From NCBI GenBank assembly GCA_963780795.1, contig CAWADH010000010.1, positions 1 to 64,000 on the forward strand: DNA of 64,000 nucleotides. The letters run 5' to 3'. Source of the stretch: DATJGR01 sp963780795. Lineage in GTDB: Bacteria > Pseudomonadota > Gammaproteobacteria > Pseudomonadales > Azotimanducaceae. The translations under genes were made by a program, and so were the position numbers. The notes beneath the pieces were generated by a model. That model made no database searches and was not told the origin of the DNA. It worked only from the letters and a program-made list of their open reading frames with translations. Positions within the stretch are counted from its first letter, which is position 1. Each line of letters opens with the position of its first letter. Positions 27,765-36,480 of the stretch are shown piece after piece.

Positions 27765-27798
27765 ATTCGTTCCCCCTGTCCAGATTCCGAGCACTGCC

Positions 27799-28698
27799 TT
27801 GAGCGAAACCGAGCTGTACAGGATCGGCACCGTCGCGAAGCTCACCGGAATCAGCGTGGAGTGTTTGCGCGCGTGGGAGCGACGCCACGGACTGGCGCCC
27901 GCCGAACGCGAAGGACGCACGCGCTACTACAGCCGCACGCAGCTGAAGCGGCTCGAGAAGATCAAGGCGCTCACAGAAGACGGACACCCGATCTCGTCGC
28001 TGATCGAGCTCTCCGAAGAGCAACTCGACGCCCGCATCGGCATCACGCGGCCGCGCGTGATTCCGCACCGCCTGCCGCAGATCGGGCTCGTCGGGCCGAA
28101 CCTCCTGATTCTCGAGCAGGAAGCCGGCGACTCCGACCGCGCGGAAGTGAATCAACGCTGGGTCAGCGTCGACGACTTCGTGCAGAGCAGGCCGGCCGAA
28201 CGCGCACAACTCGACGCAGTCGCCGTACAGATTCCCAGCTTAAATGCTGACGTTTTGCAGCGCGTTCGCAATGCTGCGCCCGATTGCAGGCTGCTCGCGA
28301 TCTATCAGTTCGCGAGCCGTGAAGCACTCGCGAACGCGTCGGAGCAACACGGTGCCACGGCGCTCGCCTGGCCTCTGACCTGGACCGACCTCATGCGGGC
28401 GTGTGCGATTCCCGCCGGCGATACGACTCGCGCCGGCCGCACTGCACCGCGCCGATACACCGATCACGAGCTGGTCGACATCGTCAGCCGCGCGCGAAAT
28501 CGCGGATTCGACGCGCCGCGTCACCTCGTCTCGCTGATCACCGATCTGAACGCCTTCGCCGACTACGCAACGCAATGTCTCACCGAGTCGAACGACGCCC
28601 CGCTATACGACCGCATGCGGGAGGATGCATCTTACGCGCGCGCGCAGCTCGAACGAGCACTCGCAACAGCGATGGAGCCGCACCGGACGACGAATTGA
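27799..28698 (+). CDS. MerR-family transcriptional regulator, LitR-like architecture
   Basis: 299 residues from TTG 27799; no in-frame ATG or GTG fits upstream. Residues about 6-75 are a MerR winged helix (YRIGTVAKLTGISVECLRAWERRHGL, TRYYSRTQLKRLEKI). The WERRHGL form is typical of the CarA/CarH/LitR/MlrA subgroup rather than metal sensors. Residues about 100-210 look like a Rossmann-type domain in the position where LitR/CarH carry the B12-binding domain, but I see no DXHXXG cobalamin motif, so cobalamin sensing is unlikely. The C-terminus is helical. Operator-like TGTACA/ACTGTAC elements occur on both sides of the gene, consistent with control of itself and of the protease operon downstream. 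Confidence 0.85.
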   Translation: MSETELYRIGTVAKLTGISVECLRAWERRHGLAPAEREGRTRYYSRTQLKRLEKIKALTEDGHPISSLIELSEEQLDARIGITRPRVIPHRLPQIGLVGPNLLILEQEAGDSDRAEVNQRWVSVDDFVQSRPAERAQLDAVAVQIPSLNADVLQRVRNAAPDCRLLAIYQFASREALANASEQHGATALAWPLTWTDLMRACAIPAGDTTRAGRTAPRRYTDHELVDIVSRARNRGFDAPRHLVSLITDLNAFADYATQCLTESNDAPLYDRMREDASYARAQLERALATAMEPHRTTN

Positions 28699-29048
28699 AA
28701 CAAACTATACAAATACTGTACGAATCCTGTTGACAAGCCATTTGTACTGTACATAATCGAACCCAGTTTCAGTTTCGGCGTGCGTACAACTTCGTGATGC
28801 AGTCCTCCCTTTCAAGTGTCCTTCCCCCAGAAGTGAAGTTGTCTTCGCCGGCTGCCGCCGGCGACACGCCCTTTTATTCCCGTGCGTTCGAGTTCCTGCC
28901 GAGGAGGCTAGTCGGCTCTACTGGTCGATGATGCGGGTTGGGCATCGCCCGGCAGCACCCGCGCCTCTTCGGAAGGCACAGACCTCCTCGTCTCCGTAAC
29001 GCTCCCGTTTACCCCAATTCACTTGCGCCTGTGCGAGACTTCGCCGCG
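28699..29048 (+). other. 350-bp promoter and leader region before the S8 protease operon
   Basis: It contains the promoter/operator block (28706-28757) and then a leader of about 285 bases. A small open frame runs from ATG 28797 to TGA 28931 (44 residues, no clear ribosome-binding site), and a second of 21 codons starts at 28931 in a TGATG overlap. A 7-bp perfect hairpin CGCCGGC/GCCGGCG (28846-28863) is followed eight bases later by CTTTTATT, which may act as an attenuator. No other feature seen. Confidence 0.45.
28706..28757 (+). promoter_or_regulatory. Promoter with repeated ACTGTAC/TGTACA operator elements
   Basis: TTGACA (28730-28735) and CATAAT (28752-28757) are separated by 16 bp, a near-consensus sigma-70 promoter. 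TATACA (28706-28711), TGTACG (28717-28722) and TGTACA (28748-28753) match or nearly match T(G/A)TA(C/T)A. ACTGTAC occurs twice (28715-28721 and 28746-28752) exactly 31 bp apart, about three helical turns. One copy lies upstream of -35 and one overlaps -10, a layout expected for repression by the adjacent MerR-type protein. Confidence 0.6.
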
Positions 29049-31886
29049 ATGCGCTTCCCCCTCAACGCCGTCGTCACGCTGAGCTTTTGCGTGCTGTTCG
29101 TCGTCGGCTGCGGCGGTGGGGGATCAGGCGGCGGAACAGGCGGGGCGGCTGTCAACGTCCCTCCGCAACCGGCATTCACCGTCACGCCGACGAGCGGCGC
29201 CGCGCCACTCGACGTGACGTTCGACGGCAGCAGCTCCCGCGACGACGACGGCACCATTGTCACCTACACCTGGAGCTTCGGAGACGGCAGTCCGGATGCG
29301 GTCGGCAGCCGCGCCAGTCACGTGTATTCCGACTCCGGCAACTTCGACTCGAAACTCACGGTCACCGACAACCACGGAGCCTCCGCCGCGCGCATCGCTA
29401 CAATCAACGTCAGTCCGGCAAGCGGATCGTTCACGTTGACCGGGCGCGTGCAGATTCTGCCGTCGAGCGCCGTCGATTCCGACGTGAACGATCCCGCCGC
29501 ACCGCTCGTGCGCAATGACAGTTTTACAGAGGCGCAAGTGCTGCCGAATCCCGTCAGCCTGGGCGGCTATCTGAATCTTCCGGGCGAGGGCAAACCGGGC
29601 GCGCTGCGCGACGGTGGCGACGTCACCGACAAATTCCGCATCAGCTTCGCCGGTAACGAAAACGTGCTGCTGACGGTGACTAATCCTTCCGTCGACGTTT
29701 CGCTGGTGCTGCTCGACGCGAATCAGACCATCGTCGATGCGACCGTCGTAATCGGTACCGCGGGTTCGCTGTCGATACCGACTGCTGGCGACTATTTCGT
29801 CGAGGTGGACATCCTCAACGGCGCGACCACCTACGTGCTGAACGTGGGACAGAACGTGCCCGCCAACGGCCGCACTCTGCCGGCGCGAACGTCCGACGAA
29901 TTCGTTCCGGGCGAGTTGATCGTCCAGGGCGGCGATCCCCGCGATCCGGCAGTGCGCCGGCTCGCCGGCAGCGGCGGCACCGCGCTCTACAGGGTCGATC
30001 AGATCTCTGCGAGGGGCGCGGCAATCAATCGCATCGACGCCGTGCGTGGCGGCGCAGGATTCTCGGCCCGCCTCGGCCGCAAATACGAGACGCTCGCCGC
30101 CATCGCGCGTATCAAACGCCGCGCGGGCATCACAACCGCCGAGCCGAACTACATCCGCCATGCGACTCGTGTTCCGAACGATCCGTTCTACGCGTACCAA
30201 TGGAACTATCCGAACATCAACCTGCCGCTCGCCTGGGACCTCACGCAAGGATCCGATCAGGTGATCGTCGCGGTCGTCGACACCGGCGTGTTGCTGGGCC
30301 ATCCGGATCTCAAGGGCCAGCTGATCGACGGCTACGATTTCATTCGCGATCCCGATCGCGCACGCGACGGCGACGGCATCGATCCGGACCCGAACGACAG
30401 CGGCGACCTCGGCTTCGGCGGCTCCAGCACCTTTCACGGCACGCACGTCACGGGGACGATCGCCGCGCGCAGCGATAACGACGGCGGTGTTGCAGGGATC
30501 GCGTGGGCCGCGCGCGTAATGCCGATTCGCGTGCTCGGCGTCGACGGTGGAACTACGTACGACGTCATTCAAGGCGTCCGATACGCAGCCGGGCTATCGA
30601 ACGATTCGAACGGCGTGCCGCCGCGTCGCGCAGACATCATCAATCTGAGCCTCGGATCCAGCTTCTCGTCGCAGGCCGAACAGAACACGTTCGATCAGGT
30701 GCGCAACGCCGGTGTCATCGTGATCGCCGCGGCCGGCAACGATGCATCGATCAATCCTTCGTTTCCTGCCGCATACGCCGGCGTCGTTTCGGTTGCCGCC
30801 ACTACTATCACCCGCACACGCGCGTCGTATTCGAACTTCGGACCGACGATCGACGTCGCGGCGCCAGGTGGCAACTCCGCGACCGACGTCAACGGCGACG
30901 GCATCGGCGACGGTGTGGTAAGTACGTTCGGCGACGACACACACGGCGATGTGACGTTCGGATACGCGGCGCTGACCGGAACCTCCATGGCGACGCCGCA
31001 CGTCGCGGGCGTCGCCGCTCTGATGAAGTCGGTGTATCCGGGCCTCACACCGGCGCAGTTCGACGACGCGCTGTCTGCGGGTCTGCTCACCGACGACCTC
31101 GGTGCGTCCGGGCGCGACGACGATTTCGGATACGGACTCATCAACGCACAGAAAGCGGTGAACGCGGCCGTTGCTCTCGCCAGCGGCGCCGGTGCGCCGG
31201 TCGATCCGGTGCTCGCCGTGTCTCCCGCTTCGATCAATTTCGGCGCGTTCGACACCGCGTTCGACGTCGAACTCCGCAACGCCGGCGGCGGCAGCGTCAG
31301 CATCGTGAACGTCACGTCGAACCAGCCGTGGTTGCAGGCGACGCCGCTGAACGTCGACGCCAACGGACTCGGAGCGTATCGCTTCACGGTCGAGCGTACC
31401 CAGGTCGCATCCGACGGCACCTATACCGGACTCATTTCGGTTGCATCCACCGCGAACCCGATCGACATCAGCGTCGTCATGCAACGATTTACCGTCAGCC
31501 CGAGCGCGAACGCAGGACTGCAGTACGTGCTGCTGATCGACGCGGTCACCGATCTGGTGGCAAATTCCGACGTGGTCAGTGCGGTCGGCGGCGAGTACGA
31601 CTACACGTTCAACAACGTCGGCGCCGGTCAGTACCGGATCTACGCCGGCAGCGACTCCGACAACGACGCATTGATCTGCGATCCCGGCGAATCCTGCGGT
31701 GCGTTCCGCACGCTCGACGCGCCGGAGGTACTGAACGTCAATTCCGACCGCGCCAACCTGGATTTCATCAGCGGTTTCCCCGTCAATCTGTTCAATTCGA
31801 ACGTCGCATCGGAAGCCCTCCCGACACGCCCGATCGACATCAGCGCTCTCTCGGTCCACACGTCGAAGGAGGTCCACGCTCAATGA
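29049..31886 (+). CDS. Lipoprotein subtilisin-like (S8) serine protease with PKD domain
   Basis: 945 residues from ATG 29049. A lipobox ends at C21 (FVVGC) followed by a glycine-rich linker, so it is probably a lipid-anchored surface or periplasmic protein. Domains in order: PKD-like (about 39-122, VTFDGSSSRDDDG, YTWSFGDG), a pre-peptidase C-terminal-type beta domain (about 160-265), a prodomain-like stretch, then the S8 catalytic domain. The catalytic triad is D411 (VVDTG), H463 (HGTHVTG) and S646 (GTSMATPH). The C-terminal 230 residues are beta-rich. It overlaps the PrcB-like gene by ATGA. Expression is predicted from the promoter at 28730-28757. Confidence 0.92.
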   Translation: MRFPLNAVVTLSFCVLFVVGCGGGGSGGGTGGAAVNVPPQPAFTVTPTSGAAPLDVTFDGSSSRDDDGTIVTYTWSFGDGSPDAVGSRASHVYSDSGNFDSKLTVTDNHGASAARIATINVSPASGSFTLTGRVQILPSSAVDSDVNDPAAPLVRNDSFTEAQVLPNPVSLGGYLNLPGEGKPGALRDGGDVTDKFRISFAGNENVLLTVTNPSVDVSLVLLDANQTIVDATVVIGTAGSLSIPTAGDYFVEVDILNGATTYVLNVGQNVPANGRTLPARTSDEFVPGELIVQGGDPRDPAVRRLAGSGGTALYRVDQISARGAAINRIDAVRGGAGFSARLGRKYETLAAIARIKRRAGITTAEPNYIRHATRVPNDPFYAYQWNYPNINLPLAWDLTQGSDQVIVAVVDTGVLLGHPDLKGQLIDGYDFIRDPDRARDGDGIDPDPNDSGDLGFGGSSTFHGTHVTGTIAARSDNDGGVAGIAWAARVMPIRVLGVDGGTTYDVIQGVRYAAGLSNDSNGVPPRRADIINLSLGSSFSSQAEQNTFDQVRNAGVIVIAAAGNDASINPSFPAAYAGVVSVAATTITRTRASYSNFGPTIDVAAPGGNSATDVNGDGIGDGVVSTFGDDTHGDVTFGYAALTGTSMATPHVAGVAALMKSVYPGLTPAQFDDALSAGLLTDDLGASGRDDDFGYGLINAQKAVNAAVALASGAGAPVDPVLAVSPASINFGAFDTAFDVELRNAGGGSVSIVNVTSNQPWLQATPLNVDANGLGAYRFTVERTQVASDGTYTGLISVASTANPIDISVVMQRFTVSPSANAGLQYVLLIDAVTDLVANSDVVSAVGGEYDYTFNNVGAGQYRIYAGSDSDNDALICDPGESCGAFRTLDAPEVLNVNSDRANLDFISGFPVNLFNSNVASEALPTRPIDISALSVHTSKEVHAQ

Positions 31887-32380
31887 AACGACACACGGCA
31901 ATTGCGTATGCCGCCATCACGCTCGTCGTTATCGCGCTCGACGCCGGCTGCGCGCAGGCGCGCCATGTCGATGTGATGACGGTGTTTGCGAACGGCAACT
32001 GTCGAACCACCGAGGTCGGCGTGCGCGCGATCGACTATGCAGCGCTCGCAGCGTTTCGCGGCACGCATCTCATCGGAATGACCGAGTCGAACGAATCGGC
32101 ACAACAGCCGCTACACCTGATCGCGATCGTGCCGGGCGAGTTTCCGACGCCGGGTTACAGCGTGACGTTGAAGGACGGCGCTGCGCTGGCGGACGATCAA
32201 CTCACGATCGCTGTCAAAACCGACCGTCCCGCGGCGGACACGGTGCTTGTGCAGATGATCACGCACCCGTGTCTGGTCGTTGGGATCGACGATCCGGCCG
32301 TGGGTCGCGTCAAAGTCGTCGACGATTCCGCGGCGGTACTCGGTGAAGTCGTTCTCGCCGCAGCCCCGAAACAGCCGTAG
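31883..32380 (+). CDS. Secreted PrcB_C-domain-like protein, putative partner of the S8 protease
   Basis: 165 residues. ATG overlaps the protease stop (ATGA), implying coupled translation and fixed stoichiometry. It has an N-terminal signal peptide with likely cleavage after AQA. The C-terminal half (LIAIVPGEFPTPGYSVTLKD, LTIAVKTDRPAADT, MITHPCLVVGI) matches the PrcB_C pattern, in which a G(E/Q)xPTxGYSV strand is followed by a P-rich loop and a TxPC/Y strand. In Treponema dentilisin, PrcB associates with the subtilisin-like PrtP, so a chaperone, stabiliser or inhibitor role for the neighbouring protease is inferred. Confidence 0.72.
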   Translation: MKRHTAIAYAAITLVVIALDAGCAQARHVDVMTVFANGNCRTTEVGVRAIDYAALAAFRGTHLIGMTESNESAQQPLHLIAIVPGEFPTPGYSVTLKDGAALADDQLTIAVKTDRPAADTVLVQMITHPCLVVGIDDPAVGRVKVVDDSAAVLGEVVLAAAPKQP

Positions 32381-32383
32381 CGA

Positions 32384-33406
32384 CTACTCCGAGATCAGCG
32401 CGAGCGCCGCTTCGGCGCGGCGCTGCACGCTGAGCTTGTAGCCGTCGAGGTTCATGTCGCGGTTCGCACCCATCGCACCGACGAGGTAGCGTTTGTAAAC
32501 ACCCTGCCCGATTGCGGCCAGGCGCCAGTGCGAGAACGCGCGGTAGTAGTTGATTCCGGACAGATCCCGTCCCGTCGCCGCTTCGTAGCGTTCGCGCAGT
32601 TCCGCGCGCGTCGGAAAACCGCCCGCCGCCGTCGGCGTCGAGTCGCCTTGTCCCGCGGCTTCCACTTCTTCGGGAGCCGCCCAGGCGTTCATCAGATAAC
32701 CGACGTCTGCCAACGGATCGCCCAAGGTGCAGAGCTCCCAGTCGAGCACCGCCAGAATGCGCGGACCTTCGACGATCATGTTGCCGAGTCGATAGTCGCC
32801 GTGAACGATGCCGCTGCCGATCTGCACCGGCATCCGCTCTTCCAGCAGCCGGCGCGTTTCTTCCATCGCGGGAATTTCGTGGGTTTTCGACGCTTCCCAC
32901 TGCTTCGTCCATCGGTTCAACTGACGCGAGAGATACGCTTCCTTGCGGCCGAGATCGCCGAGCCCGACCGCATCCGGATCGAGCCCGTGGAGCTTGGCCA
33001 GCACGTCGATCACGTGCATGCCGAGCGCGTGCCGGTCCGACACTGGAACACCCTGGGCCGCAATCGAGTCGTTCAGAACCAGTCCGTCGACGAACTTCAT
33101 CACGTAGAACGGCGCACCGTTCACCGCGGCATCGCTGCACAGTCCATACGTGGGTGCGACCGGCACCGGTGTTTTCGCCAACGCTGCGATGATCTTGTGT
33201 TCGCGTCCCATGTCGTGGGCGCTTTCCAGCACGTGTCCGAGCGGAGGACGACGCAGCACATAAGCATTTCCGGTCGAATCTGTGCATCGGTACGTGAGAT
33301 TCGAGTGACCGCCGGTGATCAGCGTGAACGTCACCGGCGACTCGAGCGCCGGCACGTGCGACCGCAACCACTGCGTCACACCATCGGCGTTGATACCTTC
33401 CACCAT
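32384..33406 (-). CDS. Phosphotransferase-family protein (ACAD10/11 kinase-domain-like)
   Basis: 340 residues from ATG 33406. GGHSNLTYR is the nucleotide-binding loop, YVLRRPP carries the ATP-contact residue, GIVHGDYRLGNMI is the catalytic loop and VLDWELCTLGDPLADVGYLMNAW the metal-binding motif, nearly the textbook ACAD10/11 form. It probably phosphorylates a hydroxyacyl-CoA. The partner dehydrogenase is not adjacent; the nearest in the window are at 4144 and 53057. It diverges from the FAD oxidoreductase operon with 68 bp between starts. Confidence 0.88.
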   Translation of the reverse strand: MVEGINADGVTQWLRSHVPALESPVTFTLITGGHSNLTYRCTDSTGNAYVLRRPPLGHVLESAHDMGREHKIIAALAKTPVPVAPTYGLCSDAAVNGAPFYVMKFVDGLVLNDSIAAQGVPVSDRHALGMHVIDVLAKLHGLDPDAVGLGDLGRKEAYLSRQLNRWTKQWEASKTHEIPAMEETRRLLEERMPVQIGSGIVHGDYRLGNMIVEGPRILAVLDWELCTLGDPLADVGYLMNAWAAPEEVEAAGQGDSTPTAAGGFPTRAELRERYEAATGRDLSGINYYRAFSHWRLAAIGQGVYKRYLVGAMGANRDMNLDGYKLSVQRRAEAALALISE

Positions 33407-33474
33407 CTCGCCCCCTCAGCCCGGTTTCTCGAACGAGCTGCGTATAATAGCGGCTTTTCGTCAGCGGTTTGTTC

Positions 33475-34986
33475 ATGGCGGTGCACACTCCACACGCGGC
33501 TCCTCACGCCGCAATCATCGGCGCGTCGGTATCGGGACTCGCGGCCGCGCTGGCGCTCGGGTTGCGCGGCTACACGATCACCTGCATCGAGCGCGACGCG
33601 ACGCCGATGCCGCGCGATCACCTCGACGCATTCGAGAAATGGGACCGGCGCGGAGCTGCGCAGACGCGCCACAGCCACGTGTTGCTGGCACCGCTCGTCA
33701 AGCTGATCAAGACACACGCGCCCGAACTGTACCGACGGCTGCTCGACGCCGGAGCAGAGGAACTCGGCTTTGCCGAACTCGCACGAAACAGTTTTCCGAA
33801 CGCGGTGCTCGAGCCAGGCGACGAAGACATCTGTTTCCTCGCCTGCCGTCGCGTCGTGTTCGAGTACCTGCTGCGGCGCTACATCGCAGAGCGCCACGGC
33901 GTTCGAATCGTCGAGGGCGCGACGGTTGTTGGGCTGGTCGCCGAACCGGGCACGCCGCCCGGCGTCACCGGTGTAGAAGTCGAGCAGAATGCCGCCATCA
34001 GCCGCATCGCCGCCGACGTCGTCATCGACGCGAGCGGCCGACACGGCGCTAGCGACGCATGGCTCGCCGCCATCGGCGCGCAGCCGGCAGAACAGGAATC
34101 GTCGCCGTGCGGCATCTTCTACACGTCGCGTTTCTATCGCCTGAAAGACGGCGCGGACTATCCGCTGCTCGACGGGCGCAAATCCACCGCCGGCGGTGTT
34201 CAAGGCGCCGACCTCGGTTACCTCAAGGCGGGATTGTTCCGCGCCGACAACCGCACCTTTTCGATCACGTTAGCGGCTGACCCCGAAGACAAACCGATGC
34301 GCGCCGTCTCGCGCGAACACGAGTTCGACGTGGCCGCCGAACACATCGAAGCGACGAAGGTATGGGTCGATCCGGCCACGTCGGAACCGATCAGCAAGGT
34401 CTATCTCTACGGCAACCTCAGCAATATGCACAAACGCTTCGTGCGCGACGCTCATCCGGTTGCCTTGAATTACTTCGCGATCGGCGACGCGCACGTGCAC
34501 ACCAATCCGATCTCGGGACGCGGTTGCGCGCTCGGTTGGGTGTCCGCGTTCGAACTCGCGCAGGTGATCGCGAACGAAGCCGACCCAGTGCAGCGCGCCG
34601 TCGTGTTCGAAGCGCGCATCGATGCGCTGGTGCTGCCGTGGTATCGGTTGCAGGTCGGTCAGGACAAGCAGTCCATCGACATCAACAAGGCGCTGCAGCG
34701 CGGCGAAGATCCATACGGTTTCGTGCGAGCCGACGGTTCCATCGACGAAGCGAAGCAGCGGCTCGCGATCTTCCGCAAAGGCATGGGTCTGGCCGCGCGC
34801 GAGCATCTCGACGTTCTGCGCGCGCTGTTCCGTCACACGAATCTGCTCGATCTGCCGCAAGCGCTTTTCGCGCGCCAGGACCTGCTCGGCAAAGTGCTTG
34901 CCTGCTACGAGAAGAGCAAGCACGAAGAAACGAAGCTGCGACCGCAGCGCGACGAAATGCTGGCGCTGTTCGCGGCCGGGGCTTAG
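33475..34986 (+). CDS. FAD-dependent oxidoreductase/monooxygenase-like protein
   Basis: 503 residues from ATG 33475 (TTG 33469 is an alternative). An N-terminal Rossmann motif GASVSGLAAALALGLRGYTITCIERD binds FAD, although the second glycine of GXGXXG is serine. A central LACRRVVFEYLLRRYIAE and a C-terminal FAIGDAHVHTNPISGRGCALGW (FAD pyrophosphate contact) resemble geranylgeranyl-reductase or UbiH-type flavoproteins. First gene of a four-gene operon, 3 bp from the M81 peptidase. A role in oxidising a peptide, polyketide or terpenoid substrate is speculative. Confidence 0.85.
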   Translation: MAVHTPHAAPHAAIIGASVSGLAAALALGLRGYTITCIERDATPMPRDHLDAFEKWDRRGAAQTRHSHVLLAPLVKLIKTHAPELYRRLLDAGAEELGFAELARNSFPNAVLEPGDEDICFLACRRVVFEYLLRRYIAERHGVRIVEGATVVGLVAEPGTPPGVTGVEVEQNAAISRIAADVVIDASGRHGASDAWLAAIGAQPAEQESSPCGIFYTSRFYRLKDGADYPLLDGRKSTAGGVQGADLGYLKAGLFRADNRTFSITLAADPEDKPMRAVSREHEFDVAAEHIEATKVWVDPATSEPISKVYLYGNLSNMHKRFVRDAHPVALNYFAIGDAHVHTNPISGRGCALGWVSAFELAQVIANEADPVQRAVVFEARIDALVLPWYRLQVGQDKQSIDINKALQRGEDPYGFVRADGSIDEAKQRLAIFRKGMGLAAREHLDVLRALFRHTNLLDLPQALFARQDLLGKVLACYEKSKHEETKLRPQRDEMLALFAAGA

Positions 34987-34989
34987 TCG

Positions 34990-36480
34990 ATGAGAAAGGT
35001 GTTCCTCGCCATGCTCGCAACGGAAACGAATACGTTTTCGCCGTTGCCCACGGGCTGGAACAACTGGCGCGACACCGTGTTGCGCAGACGCAGCGAGCAC
35101 GATCCGACCGTTTCGCGCCGCCAGAGCGTATACGGACCGTTGTTCCGCCGGCTCGATGCGCGCGGCTGGACGCTCGCTCCCGGACTGCAGGCATTTGCAG
35201 TGCCGGCCGGCACGACGCCGCGCGTCGTGTACGAAACGCTTCGCGACGAATTGCTCGACGATCTCGAAGCGTCGATGCCGCTCGATGCGGTGATGCTGTT
35301 CCTGCACGGCGCGATGGTGGCGGACGGCTACGACGATTGCGAAGGCGACATCCTGACGCGCGTTCGCGCGCGCGTCGGCCCGAAGGTTCCGATCGGCGCC
35401 GAACTCGATCTTCACTGCCACGTCACGTCGACGATGCTCGAGACGGCCGACGTGCTGGTCGGCTACAAGCACTATCCCCACACCGATACTTACGAACGCC
35501 TGCTCGATCTGTTCGAGATCGTCGCCGATACGGCCGACGGAAAAGTTCGACCCACGACGGCAACCGCAGCATGCGGCATGATCGGCATGTATCACACCAC
35601 ACGCGAACCGATGTCCGGCTTCGTCGACCGTATGTACGCGCTTGAACGCGAGCCCGGCGTTCTGAACGTGTGGCTCGCGCATGGATTTCCCTACGGCGAC
35701 GTGCCGAGCATCGGCGCACACGTCGTCGTGGTCACCGACAACGAACCGGCTAAGGCGCGCGCTCTGGCGCGCTCGCTGCGCGATGAGTTCTTCGAAATGC
35801 GCAACGCCTTGGGCGCCGAGTATCAGAGCGTCGACGCGGCGCTCGACCTCGCGCTCGCCGACGGACGTGTTCCGATCACGATCGCCGACACGGCCGACAA
35901 CACCGGCGGCGGCGCGCCCGGAGATTCGACGTTCTTCCTGCGGGCCTTGATCGACCGGCGCATTGCAAACGTCGCGCTTGGTCCATTGTATGACCCGATC
36001 GCCGTGGGGATCTGCCAGGACGGCGGCCTCGGCGCGCATCTACGGTTGCGCGTCGGCGGCAAACTAGGTCCGGAATCGGGTGTACCAGTCGATGTGGACT
36101 GCACGGTGATCGGGCTATCGAACCGCGTGGTGCAGACGCTCAACGGCGGACCGTCCAGTCTCGGCGCTTGCGCGGCAGTGCGCATTCCGGTCGACGGCGA
36201 TGCATCGGGCGCCGGCATCGAAGTGATGCTGACGGCGCGCCGGGTACAGGCTGGCTCGCCGGAGCTGTTCAGCGGCGCGGGCATCGATCCGTTGACCAAA
36301 CGCATCATCGTGGTGAAGTCGATGCAGCACTTTCACGCCGGTTTCGCACCGATCTCCGCGCGCGTCATCTACGCCGGAGACAAAGGTGCGCTCGCAGCCG
36401 ACGTGCGCAACATCCCGTATCGCCGCGTGAAGACGTCCGACTTCTGGCCGTTCAATACTTCACCAAAATTCGTCGACTGA
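34990..36480 (+). CDS. M81-family metallopeptidase (MlrC, microcystinase C-like)
   Basis: 496 residues. The N-terminus carries ATETNTFSPLPTGW, the middle DLHCHVT and YKHYPHTDTYERL with metal-ligand histidines and aspartate, and ADTADNTGGGAPGDSTFFLR is the hallmark glycine-rich motif. MlrC proteins hydrolyse linear peptides in microcystin or nodularin breakdown, and many homologues occur in organisms with no such pathway, acting on unusual amide bonds. Neighbours are a flavoprotein and an aminotransferase, which would suit turnover of a modified amino acid. The stop overlaps the next ATG (TGATG). Confidence 0.9.
   Translation: MRKVFLAMLATETNTFSPLPTGWNNWRDTVLRRRSEHDPTVSRRQSVYGPLFRRLDARGWTLAPGLQAFAVPAGTTPRVVYETLRDELLDDLEASMPLDAVMLFLHGAMVADGYDDCEGDILTRVRARVGPKVPIGAELDLHCHVTSTMLETADVLVGYKHYPHTDTYERLLDLFEIVADTADGKVRPTTATAACGMIGMYHTTREPMSGFVDRMYALEREPGVLNVWLAHGFPYGDVPSIGAHVVVVTDNEPAKARALARSLRDEFFEMRNALGAEYQSVDAALDLALADGRVPITIADTADNTGGGAPGDSTFFLRALIDRRIANVALGPLYDPIAVGICQDGGLGAHLRLRVGGKLGPESGVPVDVDCTVIGLSNRVVQTLNGGPSSLGACAAVRIPVDGDASGAGIEVMLTARRVQAGSPELFSGAGIDPLTKRIIVVKSMQHFHAGFAPISARVIYAGDKGALAADVRNIPYRRVKTSDFWPFNTSPKFVD

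Larger units (their letters stand above)
27405..27798. other. 394-bp intergenic control region upstream of the MerR-type gene
   Basis: No credible protein is encoded here. It holds a possible promoter (27549-27576), a small GGGG-TCT-CCCC hairpin (27590-27600), the three-part fold at 27616-27690, and GTACTG/TGTACA elements close to the merR start (27735-27764). The stretch between about 27410 and 27540 shows nothing I can name beyond short GTGAACC repeats near 27472-27496. Confidence 0.6.

Noticed and set aside
33443..33448. TATAAT as promoter of the FAD-MlrC operon
   Set aside because: There is no acceptable -35 hexamer 16-18 bp upstream (33420-33426 is GC-rich), so the box alone is too weak to call.
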